Part shown: in pieces, positions 44,976-56,556 of the stretch
Layout: every line of letters starts with the position of its first letter
Position numbering within the stretch: the first letter of the stretch is position 1
Source of the DNA: Cannabis sativa
Taxonomy: Eukaryota; Streptophyta; Magnoliopsida; Rosales; Cannabaceae
DNA length: 64,000 bases
Reading direction: 5' to 3'
Assembly (NCBI RefSeq): GCF_029168945.1
Contig: NC_083607.1
Span: forward strand, 37,743,257-37,807,256
Notes under the pieces: model-generated
The model's input: the letters and a program-made list of their open reading frames with translations, nothing else
Told to the model about the DNA's origin: nothing
The model's database searches: none
Made by a program: the position numbers and the translations under genes

Positions 44976-45392
44976 GTTAGTTATGTATGATATTAGTATG
45001 CTTTTCTTACTGAGTCTGTCGACTCACAGTTTATGTTCATGTGTAGGTAAAGGCAAGGCTGTAGCTGATGGACCGTGACCGAGCATATGAGATTGTACAT
45101 GTCGGGGCGGTTAGGCCTGGAGCGTACGATCCTCGGGACAGCACGGCTGAGATTTTTGTAACTGGTCGTTAGACGACTTTATTTTGATGTAAAAGTTAAA
45201 CAGTTAAAACGTTTGTAAATGATTTTATAAATCGGGATCCCGAGACTTTTATAATATGGTTTATAAGTTTAATTAAAAAGCAAAATTTTAATTAATCACG
45301 TTTTTCCATAAACCTCGTTGATTAGCAACGAGCTGCACAGTACATTTAAAAATCACGTAATACGCCTAAGATAGTTAGGGTGTTACACTACC

Positions 45393-45685
45393 CCTAATCA
45401 GCCATACATGGTGGTACAGCTCCTTGATGGGTCACTTAACTCATTTTGCTTGCTGGTTGATTGTTTTGCCATACCTTATAAGGAGATTTTGTCTTGCTAT
45501 TGGCAAGGCTTCATTCCACATGTACTCTATCTTAGCTTACATGGACTTGCCACGTTAGGTGGACAAAATTTGGGATAACATTTGTCCCTCAAGTCACCGT
45601 TAGAACATCTAATTAGATAGGGACTTCCTCATTCTTGTCTTCCTTGTAGTAGCTTCTATCGAGCAGCGTTGTCTAGCCAAGTGGG
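45393..45685 (-). repeat. Host LTR segment between E and B
   Basis: There is no ORF of note. ATTTGTCCCTCAAGTCACCG resembles the Tat-1 LTR wording ATTATCCCCTGAAGTCATGG, which supports a Tat-type LTR. The last five bases (GTGGG) are the TSD of B. Confidence 0.4.
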
Positions 45686-47564
45686 TGTTGGGTTATATGC
45701 CCTAAATAAAACTCTTTACAATCTAATTAGTTATCAATATAAGAAATTTGAAGTGATTTATGTTTGCATGAATTTTACATGCTAATGGTTTAATATGTTT
45801 ATTACATTTACACACAAAATCAGTTAAATCCAGATCATATGTTTATTCACAATTACAGTATCGTCAACACAGTGGAATGTGATTGTGATCATATGAATCA
45901 AAAGACTAAGTCCCTGTTTCATCAGTGTTTTGGATTTACACTAATGTGATAATCAACGATGATGTGTACTTACACTTGGAGTAAGTGTTATGTTCTTTCC
46001 AGGACATTAGTAAAGTATACAAGTTTCGAATGTATGAAGTATACATTGGACTGGACCGATATTGCAACTGAGTTAAGATATTACAAACTTACCGTCATAT
46101 ATCTTTCCAAGTCAATATCAGTAGTTGATCTTAAGATTAAAAGAATCTAAATCCTGATATGCTTAGGCTCAACTCAGGAGTGCTATTCATGTTCTTTGAT
46201 TTATTAGTTAAGCCTACTTTTGGGTCAGGGTGATACGTATATTTTGGGAACATGACAGCATGATTGAGTGGGAGTGCTGAACATAAATATGGAATCTATA
46301 GCTTCTACTGGTGTATAGAAGTCAAGTGATGATTCCCTTCGAGCTTAGCAAATATAAGTAAATTGATGAGCTCTTGTTTAACTGACTAATTATTAGATCA
46401 CTAAACATCATTTACAGGTAGCTAAGTGTTTTAAGGGGCAAAATACATTGAGGGGTGAGAACGGTAAAATTATCCCATCTCGATGTAAATCATCCATATA
46501 GAGGATCTTTGGTCACAATAAGATTATAACAATGGTTAAATGAGATAGCATATCTATATCGTGGAACATATAATATGCTCTATATAAGTCTGAGAGTGCA
46601 ATTCTAAGTTCTAAGAGTGGATTCAACGAAGAATTAATAAGTAGGAATTTACTTAGTAAATTCGGTTCACTTATTAGAAGCTCAGCATAGAGATCCATGA
46701 TCCCCATTCTAGTTGAGAACATACTGCTTGTAAGACTCAATAATTTATTTGTGATTAATCAATTATAATTCTAAAGTCAGACTATGTCTAATTTGTGAAT
46801 TTTCACTAAGTAAGGGCGAAATTGTAAAGAAAAGAGATTCTAGGTTTATTTTTAATAGACTTTATATGTCTAGTTAATAATTAAATTAAATGACAATATT
46901 ATTTAATACTCTATTTTAGTTATTAAAAAATTAGTTTTGGCATTTAAAAGGTTAGAATTAGAAAATTGGCGTTTTTTAGAAAATAGAAATAAAATTTGTT
47001 AAAACTACAAAACCAAGTGGGAGCCATTATACACACCATGGCCGGCCACTTTATGTGGATTTTCAAATTGATATTTTCATTATTTTAATGCCAAATAATT
47101 CCTAACCTAAACCTAGTAGTTGCATATAAATAGAAAGTGATTTCTCAGTCAAAATACACTACTTTTCAGAAAAACAATTTTTCAGAAAAACTGAGCCTTC
47201 TCTTTTCTCTTCCTTGGCCGAAATCTCTCTCTCTCTCTCTCTTTTCTTCTTCTAAATTTCGAACCTTAGTGATAGAGTAAGTGCCCACACACAGCAAGTG
47301 GTAACCCAATCATAGATTGGAAGACTGTGAAGGATCAAACACAAAGAGAAGGACATCCGGGCTCAGATCTTGATAATACTCTGTGACAGAAAGCATACAA
47401 GGGTTAGAGATCTGAGTGGAAGGAGACATTAATTCCGCTGCATCAATTTAAGGTTTTCTTAACTTTATACGTGTTTATTTTATCGTTTTAGAAAGTTCAT
47501 ATTTAGGGTGTTAAACAACATACTTGTGAGTAGATCTAAGATCCTGGTAAAATAATTTCCAATA
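45686..47564 (+). repeat. 5' LTR of copia element B
   Basis: 1879 bp, TGTTGGGTTATATGCCC to TTCCAATA, so the usual final CA is TA in both LTRs. TATA-like TATAAATAG at 47125-47133 is followed by a TC-rich leader (47226-47241). It is similar to the A and solo LTRs in scattered blocks. Confidence 0.92.
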
Positions 47565-47565
47565 A

Positions 47566-47580
47566 CTGGCCTCAGAGCCA
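47566..47580 (+). other. Primer binding site of element B, two-base variant
   Basis: CTGGCCTCAGAGCCA stands where A has CTGGTATCAGAGCCA. The TA to CC change weakens pairing with initiator Met tRNA; it may be post-insertional decay. Confidence 0.7.
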
Positions 47581-47839
47581 TAGTAATTGATTTTCTTGCA
47601 AGAAATTAAGACTTTAAAACGATGGTTTGTTATTTGCATGGTTTCATGTTGTATTGAGTGTTATATGATGATTGATTGATGTTTGTGAATTTTCGTGAAA
47701 AATAATTGAAATTTTGTTTCAGAAATTATTTTTATTGGATAATATGGAAAAAATTAAGCAATTTACTTTTTTACAGAACTCAATTTCGATTTAATTTGAA
47801 TTAGTTATGATTTTTTGAAGATTCGAAAAAAAAAGATAG

Positions 47840-48010
47840 GGATGCTGCACTTACCTACGCGCGCGGACAGCAAGCATTCAGACAAGCCGCTCGAAGAGCG
47901 CCTGTCTGAAGCCTCTTACGCGCCCGGAAATCCTGCACGTCCCTCCCTGCGCTGAGGTTTCTCGGCAGGCACCCCCTATTGCGCGCGCGGACGAGTATGC
48001 ACAGGATACC
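47840..48010 (+). other. GC-rich hairpin island in the leader of element B
   Basis: A compound hairpin at 47877-47910 has outer stem TTCAGACA/TGTCTGAA (8 bp) and inner hairpin CGCTC GAA GAGCG (47888-47900). GCGCGCGG occurs on both sides (near 47859 and 47991). It sits about 310 bases after the LTR, the same place as the island of A. Open frames here are composition artefacts. Confidence 0.6.
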
Positions 48011-51000
48011 GTCTGTACAACTCACAATTTTTTCGTTTTTCTTCGATTTTTCATGCTCTTTCATGGATTTAACTTCCGATTTTTTGTGTAGTTTTGTATT
48101 TAAATATTTACTATTCCTATTTCAATTCTAATTATCATAATTAAATTATTTAATATTTTTTTTAATTTAATTCATGATATTAGTGTAATTTGAATTTGAA
48201 AATAGTAAATATCTATCTTTTGGCTTAATTATCTATCTTATTTTTAAATTTGATTATATCTTATCTTATTTTTAAATTTAAGGTCAGATATTAATTTTTT
48301 AATTTAAATATCTTTTTTTAAATAATTTGACCTTATTTAAATTTAAAATAAGATAACTATAATCATGATATTTTAAATAGATGTAAGATATTTTGCTAAT
48401 TTTTAAATTTTGTTATTTTATTTATTTAAATTAAATTTAAAATCTGAAAAATATATTTATTTATCTTTTTTAATTTTTTATTTAATTTTTATTTATAAAA
48501 TAACATTTAAATTTTTAAAAAGTAGTTAGCAAATTTTTGAAATTATATTTAGGTTAGTTGAAACCTAATTTTTCAAAATTGTAGGTTTAATTTTAAATAT
48601 TATTTTATTATTATTTTCCAAAATAAATAAATAATTTTTTTTATTTTTATTTTTCCGAAAAATTAAATATTAATTTTATTTATTTATTTAATTTTTTTAT
48701 TTTCGAAATTTATTTATTTAAAATTAAATAAATCCTACATCCAACTACCCAGCTAACCTTGTTGCAGGAGTATGTGGTTTTAGCTTGTTTGTAAGTTTTT
48801 TAAAACCTATTATTACTTGATTGCAAATACATAATTAACTTGTTGACAGATCCAATGATCTGATTTTAACTCATGGGTCCCTTGGTCAAGTAAATAATTT
48901 GTAACAGGTAAATTTTACAATCTTCTTTCATCTGTGTATGACCTAGCAACATGATAGGATCCATCCAAATGTGTGTCTGTGTGAGCCTATATTTTTATTT
49001 TATTATATAAATGCATATAGGTTGTTGCTAAATAAAATATCGCACCATGATAGATTTTATTTAGGTCCATTTAGTTTTTGGACCTATTCAATTAATAACA
49101 TTTATTTATTTTAAGGTTAAATTCCTCTCTTTTGGGCCTTGTGTGAGAGTTGGGAGCCATAGAAGTGGGTACGACATACTGAACCCAGCACCCCCTCACA
49201 TGAACTACCCCAATTGTGAAGGCCCATTTGCCTCATTTGAATAACTGTACTAGGTTAATTATATTAGTTTGACCTAATAAAATTGAATTAGCAACATAAT
49301 TAACTTTTAAAATATATGAAAATTTATTTTCATTTTAATATTTTAAAGTTAATTTTAAGAAAAACACTTTTAATTTTAGATATTATTTCTAGACAGACTA
49401 TTTGTATTTTTCTTGTATTTAATTAAATAAAGAATTTTAACTAACTAGATTCTTTCTGGAGCTTATTTAATTAAATATTCCTATTTAAGTTATAAATTTG
49501 TTATATCAACTGATTTTTCATATCTAACTTAAATTTGAATATTTTATTTAAATTTAAAATTAAGTTGAGGAATTCTAGGCATTATTTATTAAAGATTCTT
49601 AAGATATTTTTTTAAGTTAGTTTTAAACTTAAAATAGAATATTTTTCAAATTAAGTGGTTACAACTTAATTTCTGATATTTAATTAAATTTAAATTTGAA
49701 AATATTTAAGTTCTAGATTTTTTCTATAACAACTTAAATAAGATACTTTTTCAAATTTTTGTTGAAAAGATACTTAGTCAAATAAGATATTTTCTAGATA
49801 GTTATTTCTAGACTACTTATTATTTCTAATATTAAATAGGAAAATATTATACATTGTGAAATTAATTATTTAAATAATTAATTTTGGTACAAGTTTATTT
49901 AAGTATATTTTTTCCTAGTATTAAACTAGAAATTAATAATTAAGCCTTCTCTACTCTTAATTATTTATTTCTTGAATTTAATACATTTAATTAAATTAAA
50001 AAATTAAATATCTAAGTTGATTTTCATCATGATACTTAAATATTTATTTTTCATGACACTTAATTAAATAGAAAATTATTTTTAGGTTGAAATTTAATTT
50101 TTCAACTTAAATTTAAATAATTTTCAAAATATATTTTTCTTCATTTTGTTGATCAATTTCGAAAAATTGCATTTTAATTATGCAATATTTTTTGAATTTA
50201 TCTTGAAAAATAGATTAAGTTGTAAATTAATGATTTATTTTAATTAATTCTTGGACCAACTTAAATCAATGATTTTTTCATCTATTGTTTAATTTAAAAT
50301 AAATGAATTAAAATATATTACTAGAAATTGAATTAATTAGTCAAAGGAAAATCTAGATAGGTGATATTTTTGCTTGAAGTATTTTTTCTAATTATTTATT
50401 ATTTAAGTATTTTCGAAAATTTGTATAGTTTTATACTTTATTTTTCGAATACAATAAATATATTCTTATGAAAATTTATTTTAAGTTGGTATTTAATTTA
50501 AAATAATACAACTTAAATTAATTTTTCTTAATATTTATATTTAAAATTACTACTAAGATGGAAATAATTCAATTTATTTCAATCACCATCTAAGTATAAT
50601 TTTATAAATATTAAATTAAATTCTTATTTAGAATTTTAATTCTACATTCGATATTTAATGAATATATTTATTAGAATAATAAAGAAAATACATTTTAAAG
50701 AATGAGCTTTATTATTATTAAGATATTCGATCTTCATTGTTGGTTTTACATCGCGTTTGTTTTAGTGAGTAATCCTCCCTAATAGAGGAACGTTCATTAG
50801 CAATTTCGCACCGTTTAATCTCGAAAGATAAGTAATTTGTAAGTGTTTTATATGGTATGTATCACCCTAATGGTGGCGACCATATTTGACTTGCAAATTA
50901 TGAAACAATTGTAGAAGCTCATAAGATAGAATAGCCTTGACTCTCGCCTAAACGGGACAACGCTGGATTCCAATCTTGATCGAATAAAAGGTTGCTAGAA

Positions 51001-51246
51001 TGTTTAACATTTTAGATGAGCTGACAACTCTATTCAATGGATGGTAGCTTTGACTCTCTCCTAAACGGGACACTGATATCAGTTTGTTGAAAAATCTTGG
51101 AAATTATTTAGGATTGAATTTTTTTTTTTATTTTCTCTTATCATTCCTACATGATATATGCTTATAATTTCTGAATTGATTTTGTGTTAAACCATTATTA
51201 ATTTCTATTTGTTGATTTCTATTATTTTGTAGTATCCTGTATAATC
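48011..51246 (+). other. Long AT-rich leader of element B with conserved islands
   Basis: Mostly A/T-rich and non-coding. Islands shared with A are 48955-49035, 49117-49235 (TTTTGGGCCTTGTGTGAGAG to GGCCCATTTGCC) and 50705-51085. The last has the CTAAT-loop hairpins at 50773-50789 (one mismatch in the stem) and 50863-50875, and two copies of the CTCTCGCCTAAACGGGAC motif (50940-50958, and a one-base variant ending at 51071). It ends 160 bases before the gag start. Confidence 0.65.
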
Positions 51247-52251
51247 ATGATGAATTCCATGTTATCACTGTTGACTGAAAATAAGCTAAATGGATCTAAC
51301 TTTCCTAAATGGAATGAAAACATTAATATTGCTCTCATAGGAGAAAGTGCCTTGTTTGTTTTAACTGAGCTGTCACCTGAAGTGCCGGGGGATAATGCAT
51401 CCAAAGTTGTGAAAGAAAAGTATGAGCGTTGGCAGAAAGCAAATGACAAAGCTCTATACTTTATGCTTTCCAGCATGGTTGACACCCTCAAAACTCGGTT
51501 TTCTAAAACCGAAAACGCTGCTGAAGTAATGACGAAGTTAAATGAGCTATTCGGTAGGGCATCACTTCAGTCTCGCTTTGACGCGACTAAGAAGTACATC
51601 AATGCACGGATGGAACCCCATCAAAACGTGCGTGATCATATTCTCCTTATGGCAAGTTATTTCCAAGAAGCCCAGGATCATGGTGCTGAAATGGATCACA
51701 CTACTCAAGTAAGCCTTATCTTGAATAGTCTGACTCCAGCATTTCTGCCCTACACATCAAATTATGTCATGAATAAGAAGGATATAGACTTTCATGCGTT
51801 AGTCAATGACCTTCAGACTTATGAAAATTTGATTGGAGGACCCAAGAAGAAAGGGAGTAAGCCTCACAATTCTCGGAATTGTAATGGGACGGTAAAACTT
51901 GAAGCAAATATTGCCTCTGCTTCTAAACCCAAATCGAAGAAGAAGTGGAAGAACACGAAGAAGCGTGCAAAAGCCATGAAAAACAAAAAGGCTGCTGCTT
52001 CTGGTGATGCTACACTCAAAGGAAAGTGTTTCTACTGCAATGAAAAAGGTCATTGGAAACCCAATGTCCTAAACTTCTTGCAAAGAAACAAGGTATTTCT
52101 TTCTATAAACTTTAAGAGTTTTAGTGAATTATTATCCAATTGGATTTATGATTCTGGACTAACTTTGTTTATTTGTTCTTATAGGCTAAGCTACTTGAAC
52201 TCAGATGAGTTGGATCGGAAAGCTGGAGCAAGGGTGAAGTCGTCCAGATGA
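51247..52251 (+). CDS. gag: Copia gag ORF, frameshifted in the zinc knuckle
   Basis: 334 codons from MMNSMLSLLTENKLNGSNFPKW. Residues about 12-200 match the copia gag (UBN2-type) pattern: LNGSNFPKWNENI, AL-FVLTE, ERWQKANDKALYFMLSSM, NELFGRASLQSRFDATK and LNSLTPAFLPYTSNY. A Lys-rich linker follows (residues about 205-255). The knuckle starts at residue 261 as CFYCNEKGHWKPN; a one-base deletion near 52063 then changes frame, since CPKLLAKKQG can be read in the next frame. The end, WIYDSGLTLFIC, resembles the start of the copia protease (WI-DSG), so the ORF ends in a protease scrap. Gag forms the virus-like particle; this one lacks an intact knuckle. Confidence 0.85.
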   Translation: MMNSMLSLLTENKLNGSNFPKWNENINIALIGESALFVLTELSPEVPGDNASKVVKEKYERWQKANDKALYFMLSSMVDTLKTRFSKTENAAEVMTKLNELFGRASLQSRFDATKKYINARMEPHQNVRDHILLMASYFQEAQDHGAEMDHTTQVSLILNSLTPAFLPYTSNYVMNKKDIDFHALVNDLQTYENLIGGPKKKGSKPHNSRNCNGTVKLEANIASASKPKSKKKWKNTKKRAKAMKNKKAAASGDATLKGKCFYCNEKGHWKPNVLNFLQRNKVFLSINFKSFSELLSNWIYDSGLTLFICSYRLSYLNSDELDRKAGARVKSSR

Positions 52252-53892
52252 AGATGAAGCTCTTCTATCTATTTTTGAATTAATTGTTTTAGTTTAAAGA
52301 CAATTTGGATTTCGAATTTTAGTTAGGGATATTTATCCCTGTTTTCTCATATTGTTGCAATACATTTTTTATTATTATTTATTTATTATTAATAAAGTTT
52401 ATTTTATTTTCAAATTCAAACCAATTGCAATTTATGAGATTTAGCTTCATTTACTTTATCTTTCAACACAATTACCACAGTATATTGATATGTTTGTATG
52501 TGTAAGTGTTTTTATTATTGATAAAAATTCTATAATATTTACAACTCTTCATAGAGTTATATTAAATAAACACTAGAAATTATTTCTATGTTCATTAATA
52601 ATTGTTAATTCTAATACAATTATTAAGAATTTGTTTAATAAAAGGATCTTTTGATCTGATAGGGGTGGAGAAAAGCTAAGAAAACTATGCAGTTCAACGA
52701 TCTTTTATATCTAATGAACTCTGGATAGTATTCAACTCCACATAAACTCTATTACACTTAGAGAATCATGATCTTTACAACCTTTAGGGGTGGATCATAA
52801 TCTCTATATACTTAGGGGTGGAGTTTACTTCACAATACCCTATGTAACACATATTTTCTTTAAACATGAAAGTAATATAATGAATTAGCTATTATCAATA
52901 TAAATCCTTGATCTTGATTGTATGTTCCAATTTAGTTTTACTATTGTAGTAAAAATTTAGTACCCATAAAAGTTCTTTGATAAAGTTTCACACTACCTTA
53001 ATTGAGTGGGAGAATTTTAAAATTCTATGCCCATCTTCATTAGGTTGATACTTGTGATAGGTACTTAAGAACACTACTGAAAAGCAAATCTAACCATTCA
53101 TATGGATAGATATAACTTATCAGAATTATGAGAATAAGATACAAGAACTCTAGTTCAGTCTATTCGAATGACTTGAACCTAGATTTCTTAATTCTCACAA
53201 AATTTTATGGTATCTTAATGTTGATTACTTAATCTCTGGCATGTATTTTTTACTTCAAATACTAGTCTGCTATGTTGATGACTTAGTCTTAACTTAAAGA
53301 TTCAGACTAATACAAAAGTCACAACTAGATAACTCTCCAAACAAGAAAGAGGTTAAAAGTATTATTTAACCAGACATCTGCTATTGAGTGGGAGCTATCT
53401 GAGATGTAATCAAATAAGGAACATTAGAAGATATTCAAGAAAGGTTTATGAAAGTGATCTATATGTTAGATATTAAGGAACTGTATATCAGTCATCCTTG
53501 TATCTCACCAACTCATTCGAAATTATGAGATGGTGGTTACTTTTGGGGTGGAGGAATTATTCTATAATAATTCAAGCTCTACCAGAGAAGAATTATAACT
53601 TTGTAAATTCGAAATTACCAGAAAGTTATATTACTGAAGAAAAGTCTACACTGTATTATCTCAATTTCATATTTTAAAATATGAAAGATATGTCTCATGT
53701 TTATTCAGATGTACTTTAAAACAGTAAAGATTTCAGTATCCCTTGATGAGTAAAGCATATAGTAAAGGATGTTTCATAAATGCATTTATGAACTAGTTTC
53801 CAGAAGTTTGGGTGGATTCAAATATACTACACTTGATCTAAAGATCAAGACATTAGATTGACTTATTTGCATACTTTGTTTTATATTAGTGC
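52252..53892 (+). pseudogene. Element B copia pol remnant, heavily decayed
   Basis: Only short landmarks remain: SDRGGEK near 52658-52678 followed by TMQFNDL (integrase); near 53373-53450 RPDICY-VGAI with a GTLEDIQ-like tail (RNase H region of RT); and TFGGGGI near 53540. The order matches that in A. No open stretch supports function. Confidence 0.6.
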
Positions 53893-53903
53893 AAGTGGGA
53901 GTT
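53893..53903 (+). other. Polypurine tract of element B
   Basis: AAGTGGGAGTT next to the 3' LTR, identical to that of A. Confidence 0.75.
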
Positions 53904-55789
53904 TGTTGGGTTTTATGCCCTAAATAAAACTCTTTACAATCTGATTAGTTATCAATATAAGAAATTTGAAGTGATTTATGTTTGCATGAATTTTACATGC
54001 TAATGGTTTAATATGTTTATTACATTGACACACATAATCAGTTAAATCCAGATCATATGTTTATTCCCAATTACAGTATCGTCAACACAGTGGAATGTGA
54101 TTGTGATCATATGAATCAAAAGACTAAGTCTTTGTTTCATCAGTGTTTTGGATTTACACCAATGTGATAATCAGCGATGATGTGTACTTACACTTGGAGT
54201 AAGTTCTATGTTCTTTCCAGGACATTAGTAAAGTATACAAGTTTCGAATGTATGAAATATACATTGGACTGGACCGATATTGCAACTTAGTTAAGATATT
54301 ACAAACTTACCGTTATATCTTTCCCAGTCAATATCAGTAGTTGATCTTAAGATTAGAAGAATCTAAATCCTTATATGCTTAGGCTCAACTCAGGAGTGCT
54401 ATTCATGTTCTTTGATTTATTAGTTAAGCCTACTTTTGAGTCAAGGTGATACGTATATTTTGGGAACATGATAGTATGATTGAGTGGGAGTGCTGAACAT
54501 AAATATGGAATCTATAGCTTCTACTGGTGTATAGAAGTCAAGTGATGATTCCCTTCGAGCTTAGCAAATAGAAGTAAATGGATAAGCTCTTGTTTAAGTG
54601 ATTAATTCTTAGATCACTAAACACCATTTACAGGTAGCTAAGTGTTTTAAGGGGAAAAATACACTGAGGGGTGAGAACGGTAAAATTATCCCATCTCGAT
54701 GTAAATCATCTATATAGAGGATCTTTGGTCACTATAAGATTATAACAATGGTTAAATGAGATAGCATATCTATATCGTGGAACATATAATATGCTCTATA
54801 TAAGTCTGAGAGTATAATTCTAAGTTCTAAGAGTGGATTCAACGAAGAATTAATAAGTAGGAATTTACTTAATAAATTCGGTTCACTTATTGGAAGCTCA
54901 ACAGATAGATCCATGGTCCCCATTCTAGTTGAGAACATACTGCTTGTAAGACTCAATAATTGATTTGTGATTAATCAATTATAATTCTAAAGTTAGACTA
55001 TGTCTAATTTGTGAACTTTCACTAAGTAAGGGCAAAATTGTAAAGAAAAGAGATTCTAGGTTTATTTATTTATTAATAGACTATATATGTCTAGTTAATA
55101 ATGAAATTAAATGACAATATTATTTAATAATCTATTTTAGTTATTAAATAATTAGTTTTGGCATTTAAAAGGTTAGAATTGGAAAATTGGCGTTTTTGAG
55201 AAAATAGAAATAAAATTTGTTAAAACTGCAAAACCAAGTGGGGCCCATTATACACACCATGGCCTACCACTTTATGTGGATTTTCAAATTGATATTTTCA
55301 TTATTTTAATGCCAAATAATTCCTAACCTAAACCTAATAGTTGCCTATAAATAGAAAGTGATTGCTCAGTCAAAATACACTACTTTTCAGAAAAACAATT
55401 TTTTAGAAAAACTGAGCCTTCCCTTTTCTCTTCCTTGGCCGAAATCTCTCTCTCTCTCTCTCTCTCTTTTCTTCTTCTAAATTTCGAACCTTAGTGATAG
55501 AGTAAGTGCCCACACACAGCAAGTGGTAACTCAATCATAGATTGGAAGACTGTGAAGGATCAAACACAAAGAGAAGGACATTCGGGCTCAGATCTTGATA
55601 ATACTCTGCGACAGAAAGGATACAAGGGTTAGAGATCTAAGTGGAAGGAGACATTAATTCCGCTGCATCAATGTAAGGTTTTCTTAACTTTATATGTGTT
55701 TATTTTATTGTTTTAGAAAGTTCATATTTAGGGTGTTAAACAACATACTTGTGAGTAGATCTAAGATCCTGGTAAAATAATTTTCAATA
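53904..55789 (+). repeat. 3' LTR of copia element B
   Basis: 1886 bp, TGTTGGGTTTTATGCCC to TTTTCAATA, with CTATAAATAG at 55345-55354 and a longer TC run (55446-55467) than the 5' LTR. Followed by the second GTGGG. Confidence 0.92.
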
Positions 55790-55794
55790 GTGGG

Positions 55795-56556
55795 TGCTTT
55801 TAACATGGCATGCTTTTAGATATTTTATCTTCTCTCTCCATATATGCCTCGTCATCTCTTTTATGACATCTCTCTTTTGAACCTACCATTGATAAGTTTC
55901 AAGCTTTTAGAAACTTTTTTTATTCTCATGTTAGATTGTAATCGTTTTGGTATGTTGATCCACATGATTGTTTTAGAATGTATAATGTGTGTTTTTCTGA
56001 TGGAAAAGATTCAATTTTGGCCTTCGTTGTGATTCTTGACTCTTTCAGTCATAAAGAACACGAGGCACATCTTTGAGTTTTGAAAAAACCAAACATTTAG
56101 ATTCAAAATTAACCCTAGATGGCCCTAGGGGTCATACTTGAGCCTCAAACGGTACTAGGACTAAATCATGGGGTTGGCCAGCCCTAGGGTTTCACCCTAC
56201 AAAGATACATTGTTCATGTCTGGGTTTGGTGACCCTCACCAGTTCTTGGCTACGTCATAGGACCTTGGCCTACCCTCTCGAAGCTTGGGAAACCTAGCCG
56301 ACCTAGGCCTTGGTTCCAAGCGGGTGGCTAGTTTTCTATCCTCTTTTGACCTCGACAAGAATCTTGTCATGGCCTTGTAGGCATGTACAACCTTAGTCTC
56401 ATGTGAGATTTCCTTAGAAACTCTATATGAAACTTAATGGTGAGTCTGTTATAATCAAATGTTCAACTTAAGACTCAATATTTGTCCAAGTAATTTCACT
56501 TGAGACTGCACTTCCCTGATACCCATCCTTGTACAGTGACATTGTCTGGCAAGTAC
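55795..56556 (-). repeat. Host LTR segment right of B
   Basis: No family-matching ORF. It contains GTTGGCCAGCCCTAGGGTTT, similar to the GGCCAGCC words at 33150 and 42790. It is likely the outer part of the same Tat-type LTR; its end is not defined because G starts here. Confidence 0.38.

Larger units (their letters stand above)
43011..45387 (+). mobile_element. Solo gypsy LTR E (D family)
   Basis: 2377 bp from TGTAAAGCCCGCTTAG to AGGGTGTTACA, flanked by CTACC at 43006-43010 and 45388-45392. No internal region, so it is a solo LTR. It is the same family as the D LTRs: shared ends, palindromes AACCGGAATTCCGGTT at 44135-44150 and 44187-44202, TGAGTCTGTCGACTCA at 45011-45026, and GGGATCCC at 45234-45241. 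It carries two tandem arrays that the D LTRs lack. Confidence 0.92.
45686..55789 (+). mobile_element. Ty1/copia element B, complete structure with gag ORF only
   Basis: LTRs 45686-47564 and 53904-55789 are flanked by GTGGG at 45681-45685 and 55790-55794. It is related to A: same LTR start, same polypurine tract and shared leader islands. The internal 6.3 kb has a 3.7 kb leader, a 334-codon gag ORF and then pol remnants that are barely readable. LTR divergence is small by eye, so the loss of pol predates this insertion. Confidence 0.93.
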
